Made by a program: the position numbers and the translations under genes. 64,000 bases of DNA. Origin: Curtobacterium luteum. Lineage in GTDB: Bacteria > Actinomycetota > Actinomycetes > Actinomycetales > Microbacteriaceae. The notes below the pieces were generated by a model. That model saw only the letters and a program-made list of their open reading frames with translations. It was not told the origin of the DNA and ran no database searches. The stretch spans positions 1 to 64,000 of the forward strand of contig NZ_LDQC01000048.1 in NCBI RefSeq assembly GCF_001475545.1, in the 5' to 3' direction. This document shows, piece by piece, positions 24,952 through 34,307 of the stretch; within the stretch, counting starts at the first letter, position 1; the number at the start of each line of letters is the position of its first letter.

Positions 24952-26337
24952 GTGCCGGTCTCCGTCTTCGATCTGTTCAGCATCGGTGTCGGCCCGTCGA
25001 GTTCCCACACGGTGGGACCGATGCGCGCCGGAGCCGCCTTCGCCGCCGCTCTGCCCACCGCGGGTGTCGTCGGCGTCCGGGTCGACCTCTACGGTTCGCT
25101 GGCCTCGACCGGCCACGGGCACGGGACGCTCGGTGCGGTCGCGGCCGGCCTCACCGGTGCCGACCCCGAGACGGTGGACCCCGACCGGATGGCGCTCGAC
25201 CTCGAGGAGCTCGAACGCGCGGGTGCGCTCCGGCTGGCGAACGGTACGACGGTGCCGTTCCGGCTCGCGGACATCGTGCTCCACCCGCTGACGATGCTGC
25301 CGCGTCACCCGAACGGCATGCGGCTCCGGGCGAGCGGTGCCGACGGGAGCGTGCTCGCCGACGAGACCTACTACTCGATCGGCGGCGGGTTCATCACCCG
25401 CGACGGCGAGACCGACGCCGCCGAGGTCGCTGAGGCTGCCATCCCGGTCGACGACCACGTGCCCCACCCGTTCTCCAGCGGCGCCGAGCTCCTGGTGGAG
25501 TGCGCGCGCTCCGGCCTGCCCGTCAGCGGCATCGCGCTCGCGAACGAGGTCGCCCTCGACACGTCCGAGGCCGCCGTCCGTGAGCGGCTCCTCGGCATCC
25601 ACACCGTCATGGAGCAGTGCGTCGAGCGTTCGGTGCGTCGGACCGGCACCCTCCCCGGCGGCCTCGACGTCCGGCGCCGCTCGGCGACCTGGTACGAGCA
25701 GCTCGTCCGCGACGACCCCGACCACGATCCGCTCTTCGCGATGGAGTGGGTGAACCTCGTCGCGATGGCCGTCAACGAGGAGAACGCGACCGGCGGCCGG
25801 GTCGTCACGGCCCCGACGAACGGCGCAGCCGGGATCATCCCCGCGGTCCTGTCGTACGCGCTCACCTACGTCCCCGAGATCACCGCGGACCGCCGTGACG
25901 ACGCCGTGGTCCGGTTCCTGCTCACGGCCGGTGCGGTCGGCTCGATCTACAAGGAGCGGGCGTCGATCTCCGGCGCCGAGGTCGGCTGCCAGGGCGAGGT
26001 CGGCTCGGCGGCGTCGATGGCGGCCGCCGGGCTCGCGGAGGTCCTCGGCGGCACCCCGGAGCAGGTCGAGAACGCGGCGGAGATCGCGATGGAGCACAAC
26101 CTCGGGCTGACCTGCGACCCGATCGGCGGTCTCGTGCAGATCCCCTGCATCGAACGGAACGCGATCGCCGCGAACAAGGCGATCAACGCCGCGCGGATGG
26201 CCCTGCGCGGCGACGGCGTCCACCACGTGTCGCTCGACCAGGTCGTCGAGACCATGCGGCAGACCGGAGCGGACATGTCGTCGAAGTACAAGGAGACCGC
26301 GATGGGTGGTCTGGCGGTCAACGTCCCGCTGTGCTGA
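24952..26337 (+). CDS. sdaA: L-serine ammonia-lyase, single-chain iron-sulfur type
   Basis: A 461-residue L-serine dehydratase (serine to pyruvate plus ammonia). The beta-type domain opens with [19 protein letters not shown]. The catalytic alpha-type part holds [34 protein letters not shown] and [19 protein letters not shown], with cysteines that ligate the [4Fe-4S] cluster. It is monocistronic with a leaderless GTG. The 3' end overlaps the end of the convergent small gene by 20 bases. Confidence 0.95.
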   Translation: MPVSVFDLFSIGVGPSSSHTVGPMRAGAAFAAALPTAGVVGVRVDLYGSLASTGHGHGTLGAVAAGLTGADPETVDPDRMALDLEELERAGALRLANGTTVPFRLADIVLHPLTMLPRHPNGMRLRASGADGSVLADETYYSIGGGFITRDGETDAAEVAEAAIPVDDHVPHPFSSGAELLVECARSGLPVSGIALANEVALDTSEAAVRERLLGIHTVMEQCVERSVRRTGTLPGGLDVRRRSATWYEQLVRDDPDHDPLFAMEWVNLVAMAVNEENATGGRVVTAPTNGAAGIIPAVLSYALTYVPEITADRRDDAVVRFLLTAGAVGSIYKERASISGAEVGCQGEVGSAASMAAAGLAEVLGGTPEQVENAAEIAMEHNLGLTCDPIGGLVQIPCIERNAIAANKAINAARMALRGDGVHHVSLDQVVETMRQTGADMSSKYKETAMGGLAVNVPLC

Positions 26338-26566
26338 GCCGCTTCCCGCCCACCCGCATCTCGAGCCGCGCCTCGACGGGCACGACCCTCGGGGCGCCCT
26401 CGGCGTCGAGCACCACGAGGGCGGTCGCACCGGGGGTCGCGAGCTCGTCCACCACGGTGCCGACGAGGCGCTCGCCGCGGTCGTCGTAGCGGACGGTCGC
26501 GTTCACGGGGACCTCGTCAGCGGGCACCTCCAGCCACGACTCGTGGTCATCGATGGTCTGTTGCAC
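26318..26566 (-). CDS. hypothetical protein, start uncertain
   Basis: An 82-residue soluble protein if GTG 26566 is used. It carries a beta-rich core ([50 protein letters not shown]). Upstream ATGs are open in the same frame, so the N-terminus is not secure. It is tail-to-tail overlapped with the serine dehydratase gene. No family recognised. Confidence 0.5.
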   Translation of the reverse strand: MQQTIDDHESWLEVPADEVPVNATVRYDDRGERLVGTVVDELATPGATALVVLDAEGAPRVVPVEARLEMRVGGKRLSTAGR

Positions 26567-26636
26567 CGCTCCATCATCGCCGATTGTCCGGAAGACGCAG
26601 AATCGTCGAACCATCATCACGTTCATCGGCGCCGCG

Positions 26637-26642
26637 TACGGT
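26637..26642 (+). promoter_or_regulatory. -10 element TACGGT
   Basis: Seven bases before ATG 26650. Confidence 0.5.
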
Positions 26643-26649
26643 CGGCCCC

Positions 26650-26862
26650 ATGACCGACCACGACGGACACCAGCACCCCGACCGCGACCACCTCGACGAC
26701 GGCGTGGACATGTCCTTCGAGGAGCGACGGCAGGACACCCTCCGACGCATGTCCGGGTCCGATGAGCACGACGCGGACCCCCGCGTCGAGGTGTCCGAGG
26801 CGCCGGACGGCGACGTCCGGATCGACGTCGCCGACACCGCGGCGGTCCGCCCGGGGGAGTGA
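26650..26862 (+). CDS. small acidic hypothetical protein
   Basis: A 70-residue hydrophilic, acidic protein rich in Asp and His ([16 protein letters not shown]), with a central [12 protein letters not shown] helix. It is probably largely disordered. No family recognised. It stands alone between divergent and tandem genes and has a good leaderless promoter. Confidence 0.55.
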   Translation: MTDHDGHQHPDRDHLDDGVDMSFEERRQDTLRRMSGSDEHDADPRVEVSEAPDGDVRIDVADTAAVRPGE

Positions 26863-26902
26863 CCGACCGACCGGGGACGGTGGTCCACGGCATGATCGTC
26901 CC

Positions 26903-28591
26903 GTGCACCACGTCCTCAGCCGCGTCGACGGCGGCGTCTCCGCGACGCCCCTGACGGACGCGGGGACCGCCGGGGGCGAGGCCGTCCGGGTGAGCGACCA
27001 GGGCCTCCCGGCCTTCGTCGCGGCCCACGACGGACCGGGCGTGCGCTGGGTGTGGGACGACACTGCCCGCTGGTACCCGGCCGTCCTGGCGGCCGGTGGC
27101 CGCGTCGGGCGCTGCGTCGACCTGCGGCTCGGTCGTCGGGTCCTGCGGGGCGCCCTCGCCGCGCGCGGGACGGCGCTGCAGACCTCCCCGCCCGATGCGC
27201 TCGACGCGCCACCCGCACTGGAGGCACGGGTCACCGAACCGACGCAGGCCCGGCTCTTCGACGACGCGCTCTTCGCCGCGCCGGTGCCGGACGACGCGCT
27301 GGACCCGGTCGCGGAGTTCCGGGCGCAGCTCGACGCCGTCGCAGCGTCGACCGCGCCGAGCGCGCTGCGGCTGCTCCTGACCGCGGAGTCGGCCGGGGCG
27401 CTCGTGGCGGCGGAGATGCTGCACGCCGGGCTCCCGTGGCGCGTCGACGTCCACGAACGGTTGCTCGAGCAGGAGCTCGGGCCGCGGGTGCCGTACGGCG
27501 TCCGGCCCCGTCGCCTCGAGGAGATCGCGTCCGTGATCCGTGAGCGTCTCGACGACCCCGGCCTGAACCCCGACTCGCCCGCGGACGTCCTCCGGTCGCT
27601 CCGGCGCGCAGGCCTGACCGTCTCGAGCACCCGCAAGTGGGAGCTCCGCGAGCTCGACCACCCGGTCGTCGAACCGCTGCTCGAGTACAAGCGGCTCGCT
27701 CGGCTCGTCACGGCGAACGGGTGGACGTGGCTCGACGACTGGGTCCGCGACGGCCGGTTCCACCCGAAGTACGTCGTGGGCGGTGTCGTGACCGGACGGT
27801 GGGCCGCGGACGGTGGCGGGGCGATGCAGCTGCCGAAGGGCATCCGCAGCGCCGTGGTCGCCGACGACGGCTGGAAGCTCGTGGTGGCCGACGCCGCCCA
27901 GCTGGAACCACGTGTGCTCGCGGCGATGGCGGAGGACCGTGCGATGGCGGCGGCCGGCGACGGCCGCGACCTCTACGACGGCGTCGTCGCCTCGGGGGCG
28001 GTCGAGACCCGGCAGCAGGCGAAGGGCGCGATGCTCGGCGCGATGTACGGCGCGACCCAGGGCGAGGGGGGTCGGCTCGTGCCCCGGCTCGCCCGGGCGT
28101 TCCCGCAGGCACTGGCACTCGTGGAGCGTGCCGCCCGGGCGGGGGAGCGCGGCGAGCCCGTCACCACCCTGCTCGGTCGGACGTCGCCCGTGCCGGACCC
28201 GTCCTGGTTCGAGGCGCGCAACCGCGCGTACGCGGTGGAGGGCACCCCGGCGATGCAGCGGGCCGTCGAGTCGCGGGCCCGGAGCTGGGGGCGGTTCACC
28301 CGGAACTTCGTCGTGCAGGGGACCGCCGCCGAGTGGGCGCTCGCGTGGATGGGCTCGCTGCGGACGCGCCTCGCCGCACGCTTCCCGGGGCCGGTGACGG
28401 CTGGGCCGCACCTGGTGTTCTTCGTCCACGACGAGATCGTGGTTCACGCGCCGGCCGAGCACGCCGGGTGGGTCGCCGACCAGGTGCGCGCTGCAGCGGT
28501 CGACGCCGGCCAGCTGCTCTTCCGGGACTTCCCGGTGACGTTCCCGCTGAGCGTCGCGGTGGTCGAGTCGTACGCCGACGCGAAGGACTGA
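26903..28591 (+). CDS. bifunctional 3'-5' exonuclease/DNA polymerase-type protein (family A)
   Basis: A 562-residue family A DNA polymerase homologue of the kind found beside the housekeeping PolA in actinobacteria. The C-terminal half carries the polymerase motifs. Motif A reads VVADAAQLEPRVLA instead of DYSQIELR but keeps the catalytic Asp. The O-helix is RQQAKGAMLGAMYG with Arg, Lys and Tyr kept, and leucine at the usual Phe position. Motif C is VFFVHDEIVV. The N-terminal exonuclease-like region lacks obvious DEDD acidic motifs and is likely inactive. Its role in repair is inferred. Start GTG 26903 has a CATGAT box six bases upstream. Confidence 0.85.
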   Translation: MHHVLSRVDGGVSATPLTDAGTAGGEAVRVSDQGLPAFVAAHDGPGVRWVWDDTARWYPAVLAAGGRVGRCVDLRLGRRVLRGALAARGTALQTSPPDALDAPPALEARVTEPTQARLFDDALFAAPVPDDALDPVAEFRAQLDAVAASTAPSALRLLLTAESAGALVAAEMLHAGLPWRVDVHERLLEQELGPRVPYGVRPRRLEEIASVIRERLDDPGLNPDSPADVLRSLRRAGLTVSSTRKWELRELDHPVVEPLLEYKRLARLVTANGWTWLDDWVRDGRFHPKYVVGGVVTGRWAADGGGAMQLPKGIRSAVVADDGWKLVVADAAQLEPRVLAAMAEDRAMAAAGDGRDLYDGVVASGAVETRQQAKGAMLGAMYGATQGEGGRLVPRLARAFPQALALVERAARAGERGEPVTTLLGRTSPVPDPSWFEARNRAYAVEGTPAMQRAVESRARSWGRFTRNFVVQGTAAEWALAWMGSLRTRLAARFPGPVTAGPHLVFFVHDEIVVHAPAEHAGWVADQVRAAAVDAGQLLFRDFPVTFPLSVAVVESYADAKD

Positions 28592-28629
28592 TCCGGCCGC
28601 CCACACCGACGACCGGGCAGGGTGGGTCG

Positions 28630-29436
28630 ATGGACCAGACCCACGCGGAGGCGCCCGACGAGCACGTCGGCGACGTCGACCTCACCCGGTGGCGGACCCG
28701 CGCGGGTCGGACGGTCGCTGACACCTGGGCAGCCCTGGGGCACCGCTACGGGGCGCTCCCCGTGCTCGTGCTCACCCTGGCGATCGGCATCGCCGTGGCC
28801 GTCACGGCGACCTGGGCCGCGTCCGAGGTGTACGACGCCGTCCGCGCCGGGGACGACGTCGCGGTGCTCGACCGGCCGGTGCTCGACTGGGTGCTCACGC
28901 TCCGGTCGCCGACCGCGGACACGCTCGTCACGTGGTGGACGGACGTGGCCGGCACCGTCGGGATGCCGATCGTCGCCGTCGGGTTCCTGGTCGGCTTCAC
29001 GATCCAGCGCCGGGCGTGGACGCCGGTGGTCCTGCTCGTCTCCGCGAGCGGTGGTTCGCTGCTCATGACCGTCGCCGGCAAGGACCTGATCGGGCGTGCT
29101 CGTCCGCCCCTCGCCGACGCGGTGCCCCCGTACGAGCACTCCGCGTCCTTCCCGTCCGGGCACACGCTCAACGCCACGGTGGTGGTCGGGACGATCGTCT
29201 ACCTGCTCGTCCTCCGGCAGTCCCGGTTGGTCGTGCGGGTGTGGACGATCGCCGTCGGGGCGCTGTTCGTGCTCTCGATCGGTGCGTCGCGGGTGTTCCT
29301 CGGGCACCACTGGCTCACCGACGTGCTGGCGGCGTGGGCGCTCGGGCTGGCGTGGCTCGCGCTCGTCGTCACCGCGCACCGCCTGTACCTGACGGCGCTC
29401 CGCCGTGGTGCGCGGCCCGTCAGGTCACCCCGGTAG
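28630..29436 (+). CDS. PAP2 family phosphatase
   Basis: A 268-residue membrane phosphatase of the phosphatidic acid phosphatase type 2/undecaprenyl-PP phosphatase superfamily. The three active-site blocks are GKDLIGRARPPL, FPSGHTLN and SRVFLGHHWLTDVLAAW. There are about six membrane helices after a 35-residue cytosolic leader. The substrate (lipid phosphate or C55-PP) cannot be decided from sequence. The gene follows the polymerase gene by 38 bases. Confidence 0.93.
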   Translation: MDQTHAEAPDEHVGDVDLTRWRTRAGRTVADTWAALGHRYGALPVLVLTLAIGIAVAVTATWAASEVYDAVRAGDDVAVLDRPVLDWVLTLRSPTADTLVTWWTDVAGTVGMPIVAVGFLVGFTIQRRAWTPVVLLVSASGGSLLMTVAGKDLIGRARPPLADAVPPYEHSASFPSGHTLNATVVVGTIVYLLVLRQSRLVVRVWTIAVGALFVLSIGASRVFLGHHWLTDVLAAWALGLAWLALVVTAHRLYLTALRRGARPVRSPR

Positions 29437-29439
29437 GTT
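29434..29439 (+). promoter_or_regulatory. -10 element TAGGTT
   Basis: Seven bases before ATG 29447. It overlaps the last codons of the PAP2 gene. Confidence 0.55.
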
Positions 29440-29446
29440 GCCGGAC

Positions 29447-31096
29447 ATGGAGGAACGGGTCTTCGGCGGCAGGTACCGCGTCACGGGCACGCTCGGGCAC
29501 GGCGGCATGGCCTCCGTCTACCGGGCGGTCGACGAGATGCTCGGACGTGAGGTCGCGGTCAAGGTGTTCCGTATCGGGCCCGTCGACCACGGGGAACGCG
29601 CGCGGGCCGAGGCGGAGATCCAGGTCCTCGCGTCGCTGCGCAGTCCGGCGCTCGTGACCCTGTACGACGCTGCGCTCGACGACGTCGACGGCGACTCGTA
29701 CCTGATCATGGAGCTCGTCCCGGGCAGCGACCTCGCGACCCGGCTCCGCGAGGGGCCGCTCGACACCGTGACGACCGCGCGCGTCGGCGCGCAGATCGCC
29801 GAGGGCCTCGCCGCGGCCCACGCGCAGGGCGTCGTCCACCGCGACGTGAAGCCCGCGAACGTCCTGCTCGAGTCCGACGGCACGCACGTCAAGCTCGCCG
29901 ACTTCGGCATCGCCCTGCTCCGCGACTCCGCTCGGGTCACCGGGACCGGCACGGTGATGGGCACCGCCGCCTACATCGCACCGGAGCAGGTGATGGGGCA
30001 GCCGATCACGGGCAAGGCCGACGTGTACGCCCTCGGGCTGGTGCTCCTCGAGACCCTCAGCGGCAAGCGGCCGTTCCCGGGCAGCGCCGTGGAGTCCGCG
30101 ACCGCGCGACTGGCCCGCAGCCCGGAGATCGACCAGCACCTCCCGACCGCGTGGCGCACCCTCCTGCACGTCATGACCGCCACCGATCCCGACGAGCGGC
30201 CCACCGCAGCGGAGGCGGCCGAGCGACTCCAGGCCCTGGGGCGCGACGACGTGGCACCGGCGACGCAGCTCCTGCCGGGCGCGCCCGGGGCGATGACCCG
30301 CGCCGGTGCCGCCGGTGCCGCCGGAGCGGCGGCAGCCGCCGCGGCGGCGGCACGTCCGGACGACGCGCAGGCCGCGACCGCCCGGATGGACGCGACCGCA
30401 CCCATGGACCCGGCCGACCGACCGGATGACGCGACCCGCGTGATGCCGGCGGCCCGTGCCTCCCGGTCGGACGACGTGGCGACCACCGTGCTCGGAGCAG
30501 CCGGAGCCGGAGCAGCAGGAGCCGGAGCAGCCGGTGCCGGAGCGGCAGGTGCCGGAGCGGCAGGAACCGGTGGCGGCGCAGCCGGCAGCGCGCCGCCCCG
30601 TCCACCGGCCGGCGGACCGGCCGGGCGACCGGACGAGGACGACCGTCGCCGTCGCCGTGGACCGATCGTCCTCGCCATCGTGATCGCCGTGCTCGTCATC
30701 GCGGGCATCGTCGCCGCGGTGGCCGCTCTCGGCCCCGGATCGACACCGGCCCCGACCGAGTCGAGCACGACGAGTCCCGACGACCAGCAGCCGAGCACCG
30801 AGCCGAGCCAGCCCGAGGAACAGCCGAGCCAGCCGGAGCAGCAGCCGAGCGAGCCCGAAGACCAGCCGAGCTCGCCCGAAGACCAGCCGAGCGAGCCCGC
30901 CGAACCCAGCGAGGAACCCTCGGAGGATCCGGTGCCGTCCGGACTCCCCGAGCCGTCGAGTCCGGCGTCGAACCCGGTCGAGGCTCCCCAGGACAGTACG
31001 GACACCGCAGCCGACACCGGACCGGGCAACGGGCGTGACACGGGCCCCGGCGCCGGCCCGGGCAACTCCGGCAACGCGCCCGGACACGGCGGGTAG
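29447..31096 (+). CDS. serine/threonine protein kinase, PknB type, with low-complexity linker and tail
   Basis: A 549-residue transmembrane Ser/Thr kinase. Residues about 5-265 form the kinase domain, with LGHGGMASVYRA glycine loop, VAVKVF lysine, VHRDVKPANVLL catalytic loop, DFGIALL and APEQVMG. A long Ala/Gly linker with AAGAG repeats (residues about 349-375) leads to one membrane helix (GPIVLAIVIAVLVIAGIVA). The outside tail is a PEEQPSQPE-type proline/glutamate repeat ending in Gly/Asn. There are no PASTA domains. The GH92 gene follows in the same direction. Confidence 0.93.
   Translation: MEERVFGGRYRVTGTLGHGGMASVYRAVDEMLGREVAVKVFRIGPVDHGERARAEAEIQVLASLRSPALVTLYDAALDDVDGDSYLIMELVPGSDLATRLREGPLDTVTTARVGAQIAEGLAAAHAQGVVHRDVKPANVLLESDGTHVKLADFGIALLRDSARVTGTGTVMGTAAYIAPEQVMGQPITGKADVYALGLVLLETLSGKRPFPGSAVESATARLARSPEIDQHLPTAWRTLLHVMTATDPDERPTAAEAAERLQALGRDDVAPATQLLPGAPGAMTRAGAAGAAGAAAAAAAAARPDDAQAATARMDATAPMDPADRPDDATRVMPAARASRSDDVATTVLGAAGAGAAGAGAAGAGAAGAGAAGTGGGAAGSAPPRPPAGGPAGRPDEDDRRRRRGPIVLAIVIAVLVIAGIVAAVAALGPGSTPAPTESSTTSPDDQQPSTEPSQPEEQPSQPEQQPSEPEDQPSSPEDQPSEPAEPSEEPSEDPVPSGLPEPSSPASNPVEAPQDSTDTAADTGPGNGRDTGPGAGPGNSGNAPGHGG
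30493..30573 (+). repeat. in-gene tandem repeat coding for AAGAG units
   Basis: Approximate 15-bp units such as GCAGCCGGAGCCGGA encode about five AAGAG repeats in the kinase linker. Copy number probably varies by slippage. Confidence 0.75.
30790..30930 (+). repeat. in-gene repeat coding for Pro/Glu/Gln tail
   Basis: Repeated CAGCCGAGC-type units encode the proline- and glutamate-rich extracellular tail of the kinase, such as SQPEEQPSQPEQQPSEPEDQ. Confidence 0.75.
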
Positions 31097-31097
31097 G

Positions 31098-31120
31098 TTT
31101 CCTCCAGTCGATGGAGCAAA
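31098..31120. promoter_or_regulatory. dyad TTTcCTCCA...TGGAGcAAA upstream of the GH92 gene
   Basis: A 23-bp dyad ends directly before the -10 hexamer TAGGCT (31121-31126), so it covers the -35 to -10 spacer. It is a good place for a sugar-responsive repressor. Confidence 0.4.
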
Positions 31121-31126
31121 TAGGCT
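31121..31126 (+). promoter_or_regulatory. -10 element TAGGCT
   Basis: Six bases before GTG 31133. Confidence 0.55.
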
Positions 31127-31132
31127 CGTCGT

Positions 31133-34100
31133 GTGGAAGAGCTGCAACGGAGCGGCGGGCCGACGACGGCCGTCGCGGCACGCAACGGTGTCGGGTACGC
31201 CTCGGCGGAGGCCTGGCTGGTCGAACGACCGTCCGGAGCCGGCCCGACCGAGGGGGTCGTGCCCGGGTTCGCCGGCCGCACGATCGCGCCCGGCGACGAA
31301 CTGTCGTGGGTGTGGTTCCCCGAGCGGACCCTCCCGGAGGGCCTGACCGAACCCACCGAAGCCGACCTCCCGCACTTCTGGGACGCCACCGCGTTCGGCG
31401 TCGACCTCGTCTGCACCGACGGCACACGGCTGAGCGACACGGCACGCGATCAGTACGGCGACGCGCTGACACCGGACGCCCAGGACGCCGCACGCAAGCA
31501 GTGGGTCGACCAGTGGAACCGCCGGGCTGTGGACCTCACGCCGCTCGCAGGCCGGGTGGTGGACCGCCTGGAGGCACGGCTCGGCTCCGCCACGCCGCAC
31601 CCGACCGGCGACGGCGAGCGTCCGGCACTCCGCGGATGGCTCGACGACGTCCGGCTCGGCCCGGCTCGGCCCGCTCCGGAGACGCCGCTCGACCACGTCC
31701 GCACGACCCGGGGCACGCAGGCGTCGTCCCGGTTCTCCCGCGGCAACAACGCGCCGCTCGTCGGCCTGCCGCACGGCGGGGTCTTCGGGCTGCCGATGAC
31801 CGATGCGTCGAGCAACCGGTGGCCGTACGCCTACCAGGAGCACTCGGTCGTCGACGACGCCGGACGGGTCCGTCCGGCGATCCAGGCCTTCGCGACGAGC
31901 CACATCCCGTCGCCGTGGATGGGGGACCGCGGCGTGTTCCAGGTCATGCCGTCCCCGCTCGACACCCCGGACCCCGACCGGACCGCACGGGCGCTCGGGT
32001 TCGACCACGACGACGAGCAGGACGGTCCGCACCGCTACCGGGTCGCGCTCGACCACGGCGTCACGGCCGAGGTCACCGCGGGGGAGTTCGCCCTCGGTTT
32101 CCGTTTCACGGGCACACGCAGCGTGGTGCTCGACCACCACGGTCGCGTGTCCGACGTCTCGGTGACGATCACCGACGGCACGGCCGTGGTCGAGTGCCTG
32201 CTCGACGACCGGCCGGGGACGCCCCCGCACCACGTGCACGTGCGCGTCCCGCGGGTGACCGCTGACCACACGCGCCTCGGGGAGCACGAGCTGCGCGGGT
32301 GGCTCACGGTCGACGGCGACGTCGACGTCCTGCTCGGCATCTCCACGGTGTCGATCGAGGATGCCCGGGCCAACCTCGACGCGGCGGGCGACCACGACAC
32401 GATGCGCGCGCACGCCGAGGAGCGGTGGACCGCCGAGCTGGCCACCATGTCGTTCGAGGGGGCGAGCCCGGACCAGCTGACCGCGCTGTACTCGGGCCTC
32501 CACCGGCTCTTCCTCTACCCGAACCGTGCCGGCGAGACCGCCCGCGACGGCGTGCCGCGCCACCGGTCCCCGTACGGATCGGTGCAGGCGTCGCCGATCC
32601 GCGACGAACCCGGTCCCGAGGTCGTCGAGGGGCTGTTCACCACGACGAACGGGTTCCGGGACACGTACCGCACGGCGTGGCCGCTGCTCGGGCTCCTCAC
32701 CCCGGACACCGCCGGCGAGCTCGCACAAGGGTTCGTCGAGCACCACCACGACGGCGGGTGGACGCCCCGGTGGAGTGCACCCGGCGCCGAGGACTGCATG
32801 ACCGGCACCACGAGCGACACCGTCTTCGCCGACCTCGCGGCGAAGGGCATCCCCGGCTTCGACCTCGCGGCGGCGTACCGGAGCGCGGTGCGCAACGCGA
32901 CCGTCCCGCCGCGTGACGAGCGTGTCGGGCGGAAGGGGAGCCTCCCGGGTGCCTTCCGCGGCCACGTCGACACCGCGACCCACGAGGGGATGAGCTGGAC
33001 CCTCGACGCCGCGATCAACGACTGGGGCCTCGCCGTCATGGCGGACCTGCTCGCTCGTCGTGCGTCCACCGACGCCGAACGGGAGCGTCTGCTCGCCGAG
33101 CACGAGTGGTTCGCCCGCCGCTCGCTGCAGTACCGCAACGTGTTCGACGCCGAGCGCGGCTTCTTCATCGGGCGCGACCCCGAGGGGACCTGGAGGGTGG
33201 GCACGGAGTTCGACCCTCGCGACTGGGGCGACGACTACACCGAGACGAACGCCTGGGGCACCGCGTTCACCGCTCCGCACGACGGCGCCGGTGTCGTCGA
33301 CCTGCACGGCGGACCCGCACGGTTCGACGCCGCCCTCGACACGTTCTTCACCACACCCGAGACCGGATCGACCGCGCGCTCCGGCTCCTACGGCTTCCCG
33401 ATCCACGAGATGACCGAGGCGCGCGACGTCCGGATGGGCATGCTCGGGCTGTCGAACCAGCCGGCCCACCACATCCCGTTCTTCCCGATGTTCACCGGGC
33501 GGCACGACGACGCGCACCGCATCGTCCGCTCGGCCCTGGACCGCCTGTTCGTCGGCTCGGACCTCGGGCAGGGCTACCCCGGCGACGAGGACAACGGCGA
33601 GATGAGCGCCTGGTACGTCTTCGCGACGATCGGCCTGTACCCGCTGGCGCCCTCGACGGGGACCTACGTGCTCGTGCCGCCGTCGGTGCGTCGGACCGTC
33701 GTGCGCCCCGCCTCGTCGGACGGCAGTGCCACGCCGACCGTGATCGAGGTCGTGTCCGGTCCGGTGGGCGGGTACGTCGCGTCGGTCACCGTGGACGGGG
33801 CGCCCTGGGAGTCCGTCAGCATCCCGCACGAGGTCCTCGCCGCGGCGTCGACCATCGCGTTCACGCTGTCCCCGGAGCCCACCGGGTGGGCGTCCGACAC
33901 GCGCCCGGTCTCGGCGTCCGACGTCCACGGCTTCCGGGACACCCCGGTCGACCTGCTGCCGGTCGGCGTCTCCCCGCTGATCGACGACACCGGTCGGACC
34001 GCGACGGCGCTCGCCGCGGGGGCGTCCGCGACGTTCGAGGTGCCGTCGGTGCCGGTGTCGCTGTACACCGTCACGGTCGAGGCGCCGGGCACGTACTCGT

Positions 34101-34273
34101 GGGACGTCGGCCTCGGAACGGCGCAGTCGTCGGTGCACGACGCCGAGTTCGCCTGGGCCGGGCAGACGCGGGTCTTCCGGCTGGAGGGCACGGGGTCGGC
34201 GTTCACGTTCTCGGCGGTGACCGACGTCGCGCTGACGCAGCTCGAGCTGATCGCGGCGGACGGACAGCGTTGA
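31133..34273 (+). CDS. GH92 family alpha-1,2-mannosidase-like glycoside hydrolase
   Basis: A 1046-residue glycoside hydrolase. The central part shows GH92 landmarks: GNNAPLVGLPHGGVFGLPMTDAS, LYSGLHRLFLYPNRA, GFRDTYRTAWPLLGLLTPD, and the catalytic-domain block YPGDEDNGEMSAWYVFATIGLYPLAP, whose acidic residues and calcium-site neighbours belong to the active site. Family members remove mannose from glycans, usually outside the cell. No signal peptide is visible at the N-terminus (MEELQRSGGPTTAVAARNG), so this enzyme appears cytosolic. The extra C-terminal beta-domain (about 860-1046) could bind carbohydrate. A dyad and leaderless promoter precede it. Confidence 0.87.
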   Translation: MEELQRSGGPTTAVAARNGVGYASAEAWLVERPSGAGPTEGVVPGFAGRTIAPGDELSWVWFPERTLPEGLTEPTEADLPHFWDATAFGVDLVCTDGTRLSDTARDQYGDALTPDAQDAARKQWVDQWNRRAVDLTPLAGRVVDRLEARLGSATPHPTGDGERPALRGWLDDVRLGPARPAPETPLDHVRTTRGTQASSRFSRGNNAPLVGLPHGGVFGLPMTDASSNRWPYAYQEHSVVDDAGRVRPAIQAFATSHIPSPWMGDRGVFQVMPSPLDTPDPDRTARALGFDHDDEQDGPHRYRVALDHGVTAEVTAGEFALGFRFTGTRSVVLDHHGRVSDVSVTITDGTAVVECLLDDRPGTPPHHVHVRVPRVTADHTRLGEHELRGWLTVDGDVDVLLGISTVSIEDARANLDAAGDHDTMRAHAEERWTAELATMSFEGASPDQLTALYSGLHRLFLYPNRAGETARDGVPRHRSPYGSVQASPIRDEPGPEVVEGLFTTTNGFRDTYRTAWPLLGLLTPDTAGELAQGFVEHHHDGGWTPRWSAPGAEDCMTGTTSDTVFADLAAKGIPGFDLAAAYRSAVRNATVPPRDERVGRKGSLPGAFRGHVDTATHEGMSWTLDAAINDWGLAVMADLLARRASTDAERERLLAEHEWFARRSLQYRNVFDAERGFFIGRDPEGTWRVGTEFDPRDWGDDYTETNAWGTAFTAPHDGAGVVDLHGGPARFDAALDTFFTTPETGSTARSGSYGFPIHEMTEARDVRMGMLGLSNQPAHHIPFFPMFTGRHDDAHRIVRSALDRLFVGSDLGQGYPGDEDNGEMSAWYVFATIGLYPLAPSTGTYVLVPPSVRRTVVRPASSDGSATPTVIEVVSGPVGGYVASVTVDGAPWESVSIPHEVLAAASTIAFTLSPEPTGWASDTRPVSASDVHGFRDTPVDLLPVGVSPLIDDTGRTATALAAGASATFEVPSVPVSLYTVTVEAPGTYSWDVGLGTAQSSVHDAEFAWAGQTRVFRLEGTGSAFTFSAVTDVALTQLELIAADGQR

Positions 34274-34307
34274 CCCGCCGTTCACCGGTCGGGAGCATGC
34301 TCGGCCC

